Assembly (NCBI RefSeq): GCF_006440735.1
Contig: NZ_VFUA01000014.1
Location: forward strand, 1-64,000
Direction: 5' to 3'
DNA: 64,000 nt
From: Mesorhizobium sp. B2-7-1
GTDB taxonomy: Bacteria; Pseudomonadota; Alphaproteobacteria; Rhizobiales; Rhizobiaceae
Below the pieces are notes generated by a model, which saw only the letters and a program-made list of their open reading frames with translations, had not been told where the DNA came from and searched no databases. Made by a program: the position numbers and the translations under genes. Shown here in pieces: positions 24,593 through 32,756 of the stretch; positions within the stretch are counted from its first letter, which is position 1; every line of letters starts with the position of its first letter.

Positions 24593-25635
24593 TTTACCAC
24601 TCTGGTCTTGCGCCGCAGGTGCCAGGTGGACGCGGCGACCGCGACGACGATCACCATTCCCTCGATGGCTTTCTGCAGCAGAGGGTTGGCTCCCGTCTGC
24701 ACGAGCCCATTGCGCAGGGTGACGAGAACAAGGACGCCGACGAGCGAATGCAGCACGCCGCCCCGGCCGCCGGACAGCAACGTCCCGCCGATCACGCAAG
24801 CGGCAATTCCGGGGAAGAGCAGCCCCTCTCCCGCCAGGGGATTGCCGACGCCGATCTGCGCCGCGGTGAGGATGCCGCCCAGTCCGGTCAGGCATCCGCA
24901 GATGGCAAAGGCGCCGACCTTGTAAGCATTCACGTTCACGCCGGCCAAACGGACAAGCGCTTCGTCGGCGCCGATGGCAAAGCCGATACGGCCGAGCTTG
25001 GTGCGCCGCTCGACGATGAAGGCGACGAAAGCGAGCGCCACGGCAAGGTACACCAGCGCGCTGAGGCCCAGATGTTTGTGCAGGGCCAGCCCGACAAAGC
25101 CGCTGTCGAGGATCTGGGGTTGCCTCGAGGGGAAGAGCAAAGCCGCCAGGCCGAGCGTGATCAACCACATCGCAAGCGTGACGATGAGCGACGGCATGCG
25201 CAGATAGGCATACAGTGTCCCGTTGAGGGCACCTATGGCCAGACCCGTGGCCAGCACGACCCCGATTGCGCCCGCGCCAAGATCGTTTGCGGTGACGCTG
25301 TTGGCGATGAGGATAGAAAGCAGGATGTTGGCGAGCGAAGCCACTCCCTCGCCCGACAGGTCGATCGAGCCTTGCACCAGCACGAAAGTCATCCCGATTG
25401 CGACCACGGCGGGAACCGCCGCCGACTCCAGGATCGCCTGCAAATTGGCCACCGAAACGAAATTCGGGGTGAGGCTGGCGAACACCAAAATCATCGCAAG
25501 CAGCGACACTATGGGACCGGCCGACTTCAAGACACCGAGTCCGATGTGCCCGGATCGGCGCTGCGTTCCGGCCTCCCCGCGACGCGGGGAAGCCATTGCG
25601 CTGGTGTCGTGGGCGTGCAATTGCGCCTGGGTCAT
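24589..25635 (-). CDS. ABC transporter permease, ribose/RbsC type (A)
   Basis: A 348-residue membrane protein with about ten hydrophobic segments. BPD_transp_2 landmarks: GMTFVLVQGSIDLSGEGVASL, MPSLIVTLAMWLITLG, RTKLGRIGFAIGADEALVRLAG and CVIGGTLLSGGRGG. It follows the binding-protein stop by 8 bp and is coupled to the ATPase gene by an ATGA overlap. It belongs to the same importer as the genes at 22042, 23075 and 25644. Confidence 0.9.
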   Translation of the reverse strand: MTQAQLHAHDTSAMASPRRGEAGTQRRSGHIGLGVLKSAGPIVSLLAMILVFASLTPNFVSVANLQAILESAAVPAVVAIGMTFVLVQGSIDLSGEGVASLANILLSILIANSVTANDLGAGAIGVVLATGLAIGALNGTLYAYLRMPSLIVTLAMWLITLGLAALLFPSRQPQILDSGFVGLALHKHLGLSALVYLAVALAFVAFIVERRTKLGRIGFAIGADEALVRLAGVNVNAYKVGAFAICGCLTGLGGILTAAQIGVGNPLAGEGLLFPGIAACVIGGTLLSGGRGGVLHSLVGVLVLVTLRNGLVQTGANPLLQKAIEGMVIVVAVAASTWHLRRKTRVVK

Positions 25636-25643
25636 GGTGCGGC

Positions 25644-26726
25644 TCAGTTCACGCCGACCGGGATCTGACCCTTTGACCGCGCCCAGAAATTCTTCTTCAG
25701 CGCGTCGTAGGTGAAGTCGGCCGGGTTCGGCTGGGCCGAGAGCATCGCATCGACATTGTCCTTGGTCGCAAGCGTTTGCACCAGGTAGAAGTCGCGCTGC
25801 GCCTGCGCCAGGTCGCCGATCTTGAGGTCTCCCGAGGCCACCGCGTAGGCAAGAGCTGCCGCCACGGCTCCGTGCAGCTGCGAGCTGATCCGCATGCTGG
25901 ACAGCATCTCGCCGGATTTGATCAGCTTCAGCACGTCGCTGGATCCGTCGGAGCCGGTGACAGGGACCTTGCCGGCCAGGCCTTTCTCGCGCAGCGCTGC
26001 GACCGCGCCGAGCGCCATGCCGTCATTTTGCGCGAAGACACCCTTCAGCTGGTCCCCGTAGCGCGCAATCCATGTACGGGTGATGTTCTGACCTTCCGTC
26101 TGCCCCCAATTGCCGATCTGGGTGTCGAGGATCGTCATGCCCGGACATTCCGAGACCGCCTTCAGGAGGCCAATCTCGCGCTGCTTCGACGGCGGATTGT
26201 CCGGTGTCCCCTTGAGGACCGCGATGCCGCCCTTGCCGCCGATCGCCTTGCACAGCGCCATGCCGTTCTGATAGCCGGAATCAACACCGTCGAACGAAAT
26301 GTTGGCGATCCATGCATCGGAAGCCGTGTCCCATGGATGGATCTCCTCAGGACGATTCCACATCGTCGTCATGAAGGCGCCGCCGGCTTCGGCACGCTCA
26401 ACGAAAGCCTTGGTGAAAGCGGTCGAGTCCGGGAACCAGGCGAACGCACAGCCTTCGCAGCCGGCTGCAAGTATCGCCCCCAATTGCTGCATGTGCTTCT
26501 GGCCGTCGAAGCCGCTCTCGTAGACCTCGAGCTTGGCGCCGACGGAGTTCGCCACCTGCTGGGCGCCCCAGATGACTTCCTGCCAATACTCGCTGCTGGT
26601 CGTTCCGACCGCCAGATAGACGGTTTTTGGTTTCTCCTGGGCCATTGCGCCGTGGCTGGCCAAGGGTCCAACGACGATCGCCACAGCCGCCACTACCGCG
26701 GCTGAAATCCTCTTCAGCAGTTTCAC
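25644..26726 (-). CDS. Sugar-type ABC transporter substrate-binding protein (Peripla_BP_4)
   Basis: A 360-residue periplasmic protein. It starts at GTG 26726, with GGGAGG five bases upstream. A Sec signal peptide is clear (MKLLKRISAAVVAAVAIVVG, cleavage likely after GAMA, residue 29). The mature part is a ribose/galactose-binding-type fold: YLAVGTTSSEYWQEV, IWGAQQVANSVGAKLEV, GVFAQNDGMALGAVAAL and TGSDGSSDVLKLI. It heads the leftward transporter-dioxygenase operon and diverges from the NmrA-like gene, with an A/T-rich motif in between. The ligand is unknown; a sugar, polyol or aromatic glycoside would fit the enzymes around it. Confidence 0.91.
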   Translation of the reverse strand: MKLLKRISAAVVAAVAIVVGPLASHGAMAQEKPKTVYLAVGTTSSEYWQEVIWGAQQVANSVGAKLEVYESGFDGQKHMQQLGAILAAGCEGCAFAWFPDSTAFTKAFVERAEAGGAFMTTMWNRPEEIHPWDTASDAWIANISFDGVDSGYQNGMALCKAIGGKGGIAVLKGTPDNPPSKQREIGLLKAVSECPGMTILDTQIGNWGQTEGQNITRTWIARYGDQLKGVFAQNDGMALGAVAALREKGLAGKVPVTGSDGSSDVLKLIKSGEMLSSMRISSQLHGAVAAALAYAVASGDLKIGDLAQAQRDFYLVQTLATKDNVDAMLSAQPNPADFTYDALKKNFWARSKGQIPVGVN

Positions 26727-26794
26727 TTCATCCTCCCGATGATCGTGTTCATGCGACGGGCCGTGCTCTACGGCCTGCGAAGTTACATTTCCTC

Positions 26795-26808
26795 AAAAAA
26801 TCTATTTT
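26795..26808 (-). promoter_or_regulatory. A/T-rich motif copy 2, before the binding-protein gene
   Basis: AAAAAATCTATTTT on the plus strand, 69-82 bp before GTG 26726 and in the divergent region with the NmrA-like gene. It matches the copies at 20650 and 32617 in sequence and in distance to the leftward start. Confidence 0.5.
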
Positions 26809-26878
26809 GTAAAGTTGAATAAATTATCTAAAAGAAAAAGTGACGATCGATGCACAGCGCATCCCGGGAGGCTCGACC

Positions 26879-27760
26879 ATGGGAACAGGAGAAACCGTGC
26901 TAGTCACAGGCGCCACGGGGCGGACAGGCAAAGCGGTGATCGCCGCGCTTGCCGCGCGTGGAGCGCGGATTCGTGCCATGACCCGCACGCCGGCGGCACA
27001 GGACAGCCTTCGCGCGGCGGGCGCGCATGAGATCGCGGTCGCCGATCTCGGAGATCGCTCGTCGCTCGATAGCGCGGTTTCGGGAGTTGCGCGGCTGTAC
27101 CATATCGGACCGCGTTTCAGCGACCGCGAAATAGCGTTGGGGACCAACATCATCGCGGCGGCCCGCGCTGCCGGCCTAAGACATTTCGTCCTTCATTCGG
27201 TCTTCCATTCGCAGTGCCGAACCATGATCCACCACCGGCAGAAGCTTCGGCTGGAGGAGATGCTGATCGAATCCGGCCTGCCCTACACCATCCTCCAGCC
27301 GGCGATGTACATGCAGAATATCGCGCTCGAATGGTCGAAGATCGAAGCCGAGGGCATCTATGAACGCCCCTATCGGACAGACCTTCCCATGGCGATGGTG
27401 GATCTCGCCGATCTGGCCGAGGCGGCGGCGGTCGTGCTGACGACCGAGCGCTACATCGGGGGCACGTATGAGCTGGTCGGCGGCGAGCCGCTTTCACATG
27501 CCGATATGGCGAAGGTGCTGACCGGACTTTTGGGGAAACCGGTTCAAGCGTCGCGCTATGCGCCGACGGAATGGCGACGCCGCAACCGCGACCGGTTTCC
27601 TGACGACTATCTTCGGATCTATGCAGCGATGTGCCGGCATTATGACCGCTTCGGTCTGCCGGGCGGCAATCCGGTGGTGGCGTCGATGATCCTCGGCCGC
27701 GAGCCCGCCGGCTTCGGGGATTTCGCCCGCCGCTTCGCCGCGGAACGAAACACAAGATAA
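26879..27760 (+). CDS. NmrA-like NAD(P)-binding protein (atypical SDR)
   Basis: A 293-residue protein. I start at ATG 26879 because GGGAGG precedes it; the frame is open from GTG 26840. The N-terminal Rossmann motif is VLVTGATGRTGKAVIAAL. There is no SDR Tyr-x3-Lys; instead FVLHSVFHSQCRTMIHHRQKLRLEEML and GLPYTILQPAMYMQN follow the NmrA/isoflavone-reductase pattern. Members are NAD(P)H-dependent reductases or redox sensors. It diverges from the transporter operon and converges on the isomerase gene, with a strong hairpin between them. Confidence 0.85.
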   Translation: MGTGETVLVTGATGRTGKAVIAALAARGARIRAMTRTPAAQDSLRAAGAHEIAVADLGDRSSLDSAVSGVARLYHIGPRFSDREIALGTNIIAAARAAGLRHFVLHSVFHSQCRTMIHHRQKLRLEEMLIESGLPYTILQPAMYMQNIALEWSKIEAEGIYERPYRTDLPMAMVDLADLAEAAAVVLTTERYIGGTYELVGGEPLSHADMAKVLTGLLGKPVQASRYAPTEWRRRNRDRFPDDYLRIYAAMCRHYDRFGLPGGNPVVASMILGREPAGFGDFARRFAAERNTR

Positions 27761-27767
27761 CATGCGA

Positions 27768-27792
27768 GCGCCCGGACCTTTTGTCCGGGCGC
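27768..27792. terminator. Bidirectional stem-loop between convergent genes
   Basis: A perfect 10-bp stem (27768-27777 with 27783-27792, GCGCCCGGAC and its complement) around a CTTTT loop lies in the 37-bp gap between two convergent genes. There is no U-tract on either side, so it may act with Rho or by blocking exonucleases. Confidence 0.6.
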
Positions 27793-27797
27793 AAGCG

Positions 27798-28667
27798 TCA
27801 GGCTGTTGCCAGCCTTACGCCGGCCTCGGCCAGCACCTTGCGGGAGGTATCTCCCGAACGCACCCCAGCCGCTGACGCCGACAGCGCGTCGGCTTCCAGC
27901 GAGAAGACTTCGGGGCCGACATGGCGGAGGTTGCCTTTGCCCGCGACGATCTTGATGATCTCCACGACGTCGAACTCGCCCTCTCCCGGGAAATTCCGAT
28001 AGTTGATCGTATCATCGAAGAGCGACTTGCCAACCTGCCGCCGCAGACCGTCATCGATCTGCATTCCAGCCAGGTGCCGGGCCGGCAGGCTGTTGAGCAG
28101 GTCGAGCTCATATTCGCCCTTGGAAAAGTGCCATACGTCGACAAGGATGCCGGCATTGGACGGATTGACGCCACTGACAATCGCCCAGGCATCGGAAAGA
28201 TTGGGCATTCCCCAGAACGGCATGAATTCAAGATCGATCCAGTACCCTTGCGCCTTGGCGCGCTCGCAGAGCCGCCCAAACCCGTCGATCCGCCGGGAGA
28301 GCTCAACCGTTCCCTTGTCATAGCCGGCAACCGCCAGGATCGACGTCAAACCGAGCTTCTCACACATGCGAAACGAATGATCGGTGCTGACGTCGAAGCG
28401 GGCGCGCAGCTCCGGCGAACATTCCGCCGGCACACGGATGGGCGCCCAGTCGGTGAGCGAATCCAGATAGCGCAGCGGGGCGCCGGCATCGGCGGCCATC
28501 GCTTTCATATCCGATGGAGTGAGCCCCGACTCCAATGCATCGAGGTAGGTTTCAGGCGCGATGGCAAGGGCGGTGAAGCCTCCTGCCCTCGCGGCTTCCA
28601 CATGCCCCCGGAACCCGTGTGCGCGCGCCGACGCAGGCCAGAAGACGAAATCGACCGGTGCAGTCAT
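27798..28667 (-). CDS. Sugar phosphate isomerase/epimerase-like TIM barrel (1)
   Basis: A 289-residue AP-endonuclease-2/xylose-isomerase-like TIM barrel, from ATG 28667 (GAGGG upstream; a GTG directly before it is also in frame). Candidate metal ligands are Glu in WIDLEFMPFWG, Asp and His in ILVDVWHFSKGE, and Glu in HVGPEVFS. The family covers sugar isomerases, inosose dehydratase-type enzymes and C-glycoside-cleaving lyases. It is a paralogue of the next gene upstream (shared EFMPFWG/EFIPFWG and DVWH/DFWH segments). Probably a dehydratase or isomerase acting on a cyclic polyol or keto-sugar in this pathway. Confidence 0.85.
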   Translation of the reverse strand: MTAPVDFVFWPASARAHGFRGHVEAARAGGFTALAIAPETYLDALESGLTPSDMKAMAADAGAPLRYLDSLTDWAPIRVPAECSPELRARFDVSTDHSFRMCEKLGLTSILAVAGYDKGTVELSRRIDGFGRLCERAKAQGYWIDLEFMPFWGMPNLSDAWAIVSGVNPSNAGILVDVWHFSKGEYELDLLNSLPARHLAGMQIDDGLRRQVGKSLFDDTINYRNFPGEGEFDVVEIIKIVAGKGNLRHVGPEVFSLEADALSASAAGVRSGDTSRKVLAEAGVRLATA

Positions 28668-28806
28668 CACAATCCCTCGCTTGTCTTTTCATGGCGTCGC
28701 GGACTTCCGCCGGCCCGGCGGAACGCCGCGCCGGCCGCGGCCGTGGCAGGCAGCCCGTTATCTGCCGATGATTGGCCCGCAACGCCGTTGTTGACTTGCA
28801 ACCGAT

Positions 28807-29697
28807 TCAGGCGGCCTCGGCTGTCCCGAAACGGTGTGGAATACCCGCCTTGTCGAAGACATTTGCGAGCGCCACCCGGCTCCGGTTGCCGATCTCATCG
28901 GCCGACAGCGTGTCGTAGAGACCGGAGAAGGTCTCGGGTCCATAACGATTGAGCCCGCCGATGCGATGAAGCTGCTGGAGCAGCTCGACCACCGGGAAGC
29001 CGCCGGTGCCGGCGTCCACGCGATGGAAGATGCAGTCGTCCAGCAGGGACCGGCCGGGTCTCAGCTTGGCGTCGGCATCGGCGATCTGCACGGTGGAGAT
29101 CCTGTCGCCGGGGATCGTGTCGAGCAGCGCCGGGTCCGGCTTTCCGCGCAGATAGTGCCAGAAGTCGAACACCAGGCCGCTGTTGTCGCGATCCGCGGTC
29201 TTGATGATCTTCCAGGCGGTCTCGAGGTCGGGAAGGCCCCAGAACGGGATGAATTCGAGGTCACAGCGCCAGCCAAGGCCGGCGGCCCGGTCACAGGTCC
29301 TGGCAAAGCCCTCAATGAGCTGATCGATCGAGACCTGGCTTTTCGGGCAGGTGATGATGCAGCTCATGGAGTCGACCCGAAGCGCCTCGCCGATACGAAA
29401 GAAGTCGTCTTCGTCAAATCCGAAAAAGCCGAGCGAAAACGCGGCCGGGTCGAGATTGTCGGGCAGCCAGTGCGTCGCCCAGCGCGAATAGGGATCGAGC
29501 TGGGTGAGCTTCACCCCCTCGTCATCCGCCATGAGCAGCATGTCCTTCGTTGTGATGCCCTCAGCAAGCCAGCGGCAATAGTGCCATGGCGTGATGGAGA
29601 TGGCATCGCAGCCTGCCAGCCGCGAGGCGCGCAATTGCTCCTTCAGCGGCAGCGACCGCACCGTTCCCACCCACATGATCGTCGACGACTTGTCCAT
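28807..29697 (-). CDS. Sugar phosphate isomerase/epimerase-like TIM barrel (2)
   Basis: A 296-residue TIM barrel from ATG 29697, preceded by an excellent AAGGAGGAG ribosome-binding site. Metal-type residues mirror its paralogue: CDLEFIPFWGLPDLE, LVFDFWHYLRGK and RYGPETFSG. The middle segment DDFFRIGEALRVDSMSCIITC is where the two proteins diverge most, so substrate choice may differ. It is followed after 139 bp by the paralogue at 27798 and preceded by the MDR gene at 29739 in the same leftward run. Confidence 0.86.
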   Translation of the reverse strand: MDKSSTIMWVGTVRSLPLKEQLRASRLAGCDAISITPWHYCRWLAEGITTKDMLLMADDEGVKLTQLDPYSRWATHWLPDNLDPAAFSLGFFGFDEDDFFRIGEALRVDSMSCIITCPKSQVSIDQLIEGFARTCDRAAGLGWRCDLEFIPFWGLPDLETAWKIIKTADRDNSGLVFDFWHYLRGKPDPALLDTIPGDRISTVQIADADAKLRPGRSLLDDCIFHRVDAGTGGFPVVELLQQLHRIGGLNRYGPETFSGLYDTLSADEIGNRSRVALANVFDKAGIPHRFGTAEAA

Positions 29698-29738
29698 ACT
29701 CTCCTCCTTGTCGCAGCCAGGCGCGAAGCAATGGCGCC

Positions 29739-30752
29739 TCAAAAACCTTCGAATACAATCTTGCCGTTCACGGAACCGGCCTCGATATCCCGGTGGGCCT
29801 GGATCAGCGCGTTCGCCGAGGCCGGCCCCAGGCGCTTCGTCAGCGTGGTTCGCACCTGCCCGGCATCGACCAGTTGCGCCAGCTTGCGTAGAATTGCGCC
29901 CTGCTCGGCCATGTCCGGGCGCTGAAAAACCGGCCGTCCCATCACTGAATGCATATGCACGGCAATGCACTTGGTTTTCAACGTCGCGAGCGGAAACGGA
30001 TCGGGATCATCGAGGACCCCGATCGACCCGAACGGCTGAACCAGATCCACGAACTGGCTCTGATGTCGAGGCGTCTGGGCCAGGGCCATGACGAGCTCCA
30101 CGCCCTTGAAGCCCAACGCCTCGACCTGCGGCTTCAACGGCCGCCGGTGGTCGATGACATGGGCGGCGCCAAGCTTCCGGCACCAGTCAGCCGTCTCCGG
30201 TCGGGACGCCGTCGCGATCACCGTCAAATCGGTCAAGGCGCGCGCGAGCTGGATCGCCATGGAGCCGGTCCCGCCGGCGCCGCCGACAATCAGCAGGGTC
30301 CGTCCATCTGCGGCCGGCCGGGGACGGGCGACAAGCCTGTCGAACAGAAGCTCCCAGCTTGCCAGCGTGGTCAGCGGCAAGGCCGCCGATTGCGCAAAAT
30401 CGAGACTCTTCGGCATCGCCGCGACGATCCGCTCGTCAACAAGCTGGTATTCTGCGTAGCTGCCCTGGCGAACGACCGAGCCGGCGTAGAACACGGCGTC
30501 GCCTGTCTTGAAGTTCGTCACCTTCGAGCCCGCCGCCACGACGATCCCGGCGGCGTCGTAGCCGGGCACTTTGAGCGCACCGCCCGGGTCGGCTATGCGC
30601 CTCAGCTTGGCGTCGAGCGGATTGACCGAAATCGCCCTTATTTCGACCAGAAGGTCGCGGTCCTGCAATTCGCTCGGTCGGGACAATTCGACGTCGACAA
30701 GCGCATCCGGCGCGTCGACGGGTCCGGCCTTGGTGAATCCGACTGCCTTCAT
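29739..30752 (-). CDS. MDR-family alcohol dehydrogenase / quinone-oxidoreductase-like
   Basis: A 337-residue medium-chain reductase from ATG 30752 (MKAVGFTKAGPVDAPDAL). The GroES-like half has ISVNPLDAKLRR and KVPGYDAAGIVVAAGSKV; the NADPH-binding half has LLIVGGAGGTGSMAIQLARAL. The catalytic zinc Cys/His set of true alcohol dehydrogenases is absent, which fits the zinc-independent quinone-oxidoreductase branch. It lies 10 bp after the SDR stop, so it is co-transcribed. It would reduce an enone or quinone-like intermediate, consistent with aromatic or ring-derived substrates. Confidence 0.87.
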   Translation of the reverse strand: MKAVGFTKAGPVDAPDALVDVELSRPSELQDRDLLVEIRAISVNPLDAKLRRIADPGGALKVPGYDAAGIVVAAGSKVTNFKTGDAVFYAGSVVRQGSYAEYQLVDERIVAAMPKSLDFAQSAALPLTTLASWELLFDRLVARPRPAADGRTLLIVGGAGGTGSMAIQLARALTDLTVIATASRPETADWCRKLGAAHVIDHRRPLKPQVEALGFKGVELVMALAQTPRHQSQFVDLVQPFGSIGVLDDPDPFPLATLKTKCIAVHMHSVMGRPVFQRPDMAEQGAILRKLAQLVDAGQVRTTLTKRLGPASANALIQAHRDIEAGSVNGKIVFEGF

Positions 30753-30762
30753 CCGACTGCTC

Positions 30763-31563
30763 CTAGAACAGGTTGCGGATCGAACCGCCATCGACGCCCC
30801 AAACCGATGATGTGACGAAGGATGCCCGCTCCGAGGCGAGGAAGACGATGATGTCGGCAACCTCCTCCGGTTCGCCCATGCGCTCAAGCGGCAGTTGCCG
30901 CAGTTTCATTTCATGGTCGACCGCCTGGCGCGGCGGCATGCCGTGAACCTCCGCAAGCTTGTCCGCAAACCCGCCCGGCCGGGACCACAGCGGGCTCCAG
31001 ACCGGCCCTGGCGCGACCGCATTCACCCGAACATGGGGAGCCTCGGCGCGTGCCAGGCTTTTGGTGATGCTCACCAGCGCGGTCTTCAGGGCGGCATAGT
31101 CGGCTGGGATGGTCTCGGGCTGGCGGGCGAGATCGGACGTATTGTTGACGACCGCGCCGCGGCTTTCGCGCAGCCGGGGCAGCAGGGCGCGGGTCATGCG
31201 GATATTGCTGAGGAAATTGACATCGAATGTGCGTTGCCAGTGCGCGTCGGTCAGCAGATCGAACGGCTGAGCGTCGACAATGCCGACATTGTTAACCAAG
31301 ACATCCAGTCTGCCATTTCCGGCCGGGAACGCGTCGGCGATCCCCTGTTCGACACCTTGCGCCGACGATAGATCGGCGACCGCAAGCGTGATGTCGACGC
31401 CCGTCGCCGAGGCCGATGCGGCCGTCTCCTTCAGGCCCGCCACATCCATATCGATGAGCCGAAGATCTGCTCCCTCCCTGGCAAACGCGAGCGCCGTCGC
31501 CCTGCCTATGCCGCTTGCCGCACCCGTTATGAGCACGGTCTTTCCCTTCAATCCGGTGTCCAT
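30763..31563 (-). CDS. Short-chain dehydrogenase/reductase (SDR)
   Basis: A 266-residue classical SDR from ATG 31563 (TGAGGG upstream). Motifs: TGAASGIGRATALAF, NNVGIV, catalytic Ser in VVNNTSDLA and Tyr-x3-Lys in ADYAALKTALVS. The C-terminal SVWGVDGGSIRNLF is standard. NAD(P)-dependent oxidation of a secondary alcohol on the pathway substrate is expected. It sits between the FAH hydrolase gene (96-bp gap) and the MDR gene in the leftward operon. Confidence 0.88.
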   Translation of the reverse strand: MDTGLKGKTVLITGAASGIGRATALAFAREGADLRLIDMDVAGLKETAASASATGVDITLAVADLSSAQGVEQGIADAFPAGNGRLDVLVNNVGIVDAQPFDLLTDAHWQRTFDVNFLSNIRMTRALLPRLRESRGAVVNNTSDLARQPETIPADYAALKTALVSITKSLARAEAPHVRVNAVAPGPVWSPLWSRPGGFADKLAEVHGMPPRQAVDHEMKLRQLPLERMGEPEEVADIIVFLASERASFVTSSVWGVDGGSIRNLF

Positions 31564-31659
31564 GGATCCCTCAGGCAATGGTTGCTTCGCGCCCATGCGC
31601 CACGCAGGCGCGGTGACGCTGGTGGTTCAGTTCTCCGGAGCGTTGCTTCCGGTTTTGCG

Positions 31660-32547
31660 TCAGGCGGCCTTGCCGGTCATATCCTCACGGCGAACTTCGT
31701 CGCGGATCGGATTGACCAGCTTTCCAAGCCCCTCGATCGAGACTTCGCACTTGTCGCCGTCCTTCATCAGCAGGCGCGGATTGCGGGCCCATCCGATGCC
31801 GGCGGGCGTGCCGCTGACGATCAGGTCGCCGGCTTCGAGCGTGATCGCCTCGCTGATCGTCTCGATGATGGTGGCGACGTCGAAGAGCATGTCGTCCGTG
31901 GTCGCCGACTGGACGACCACATCGTTGAGCCGCGTCTCGAGCCTCAGCCCCTTGCCGCCGGCTGGCACTTCATCGGCAGTCACCAGCGCGGGGCCGAAGC
32001 CGCCGGTGGAATCGAAATTCTTGCCCACCGTCCATTGCGGTGACTTGAACTGGTATTCACGGACCGATCCTTCGTTGAAGATCGAATAGCCGATCACGTG
32101 GTCGTGGGCACGCGACTTCGGGATGTGGCGACCGCCCCGCCCTATGACAACCACCATCTCGCCTTCGAAATCGAGGCTGGTCGACGCGAGCGGCCGCACG
32201 ATCGGCTGGTTGTGACCCACCAGCGTGGTGGCGAAGCGGGCGAACAGTGTTGGATAGTCCGGCTGTTCGTATGGCGACTCTTTGGTATGGTCGGCATAGT
32301 TCAGCCCAACGCAAATGATCTTCGGCGGCCGCGCCAGAGGCGGAAGAAAAGTGACCGCATCGGGATTAAACTCGGTGCCGTCCGCGAGCTTATGGCCGAC
32401 GCGTAACAGCTCATCCGGGCCGGCGGCTATCAAATGCTCAAGCTCGAGCGTGCGATCCGTGCCGGCGGCAATCGAGCCGCGCAGTCGACCTGCCCTTTCC
32501 ACCGCCAAGCCTCGGTGACCCCCCAATTCGAACCTTACGAAGCGCAT
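31660..32547 (-). CDS. Fumarylacetoacetate hydrolase (FAH) family protein
   Basis: A 295-residue FAH-fold protein with a short N-terminal cap and a catalytic domain carrying metal ligands in SLDFEGEMVVVIGRGG, plus GYSIFNEGSV, WTVGKNFDSTGGFGPAL and DLIVSGTPAGIGW. Family members hydrolyse C-C bonds or hydrate/decarboxylate acyl pyruvates such as 2-hydroxyhepta-dienedioate products of meta-cleavage. With two extradiol-type dioxygenases nearby, cleavage of a ring-opened acylpyruvate is a strong suggestion. ATG 32547; first gene of its leftward unit, with an A/T-rich motif 70-84 bp upstream. Confidence 0.89.
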   Translation of the reverse strand: MRFVRFELGGHRGLAVERAGRLRGSIAAGTDRTLELEHLIAAGPDELLRVGHKLADGTEFNPDAVTFLPPLARPPKIICVGLNYADHTKESPYEQPDYPTLFARFATTLVGHNQPIVRPLASTSLDFEGEMVVVIGRGGRHIPKSRAHDHVIGYSIFNEGSVREYQFKSPQWTVGKNFDSTGGFGPALVTADEVPAGGKGLRLETRLNDVVVQSATTDDMLFDVATIIETISEAITLEAGDLIVSGTPAGIGWARNPRLLMKDGDKCEVSIEGLGKLVNPIRDEVRREDMTGKAA

Positions 32548-32616
32548 GCGTTTCCTCGCTCACAGTGTGCTGTTTGTTCAGGCAAGGATTTTCCAAAAAA
32601 TAAGATATGTCAACAA

Positions 32617-32631
32617 AAAATCTATTTTTCT
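32617..32631 (-). promoter_or_regulatory. A/T-rich motif copy 3, before the FAH gene
   Basis: AAAAAATCTATTTTT on the plus strand, 70-84 bp before ATG 32547 and inside the divergent region with the MDR gene at 32757. Nearly identical to the copies at 20650 and 26795. A TTGACA follows it on the minus strand. Confidence 0.5.
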
Positions 32632-32756
32632 ATTGACCATCAGATTTACACGTGGATAGTAATCATAGCGAGCGGGCTGGTGGAGGAACTAGCTTGCATC
32701 GTCATGCCTGCCGCCGGCCGTGTGGCGCCAAAAGAGACCATCTGGGAGGACAGATC

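Noticed and set aside
24095..25668. Plus-strand frames of 276 and 403 codons over the ABC permease and ATPase
   Set aside because: The minus-strand genes have unmistakable ABC motifs and coupled starts; the plus frames have no recognisable domains.
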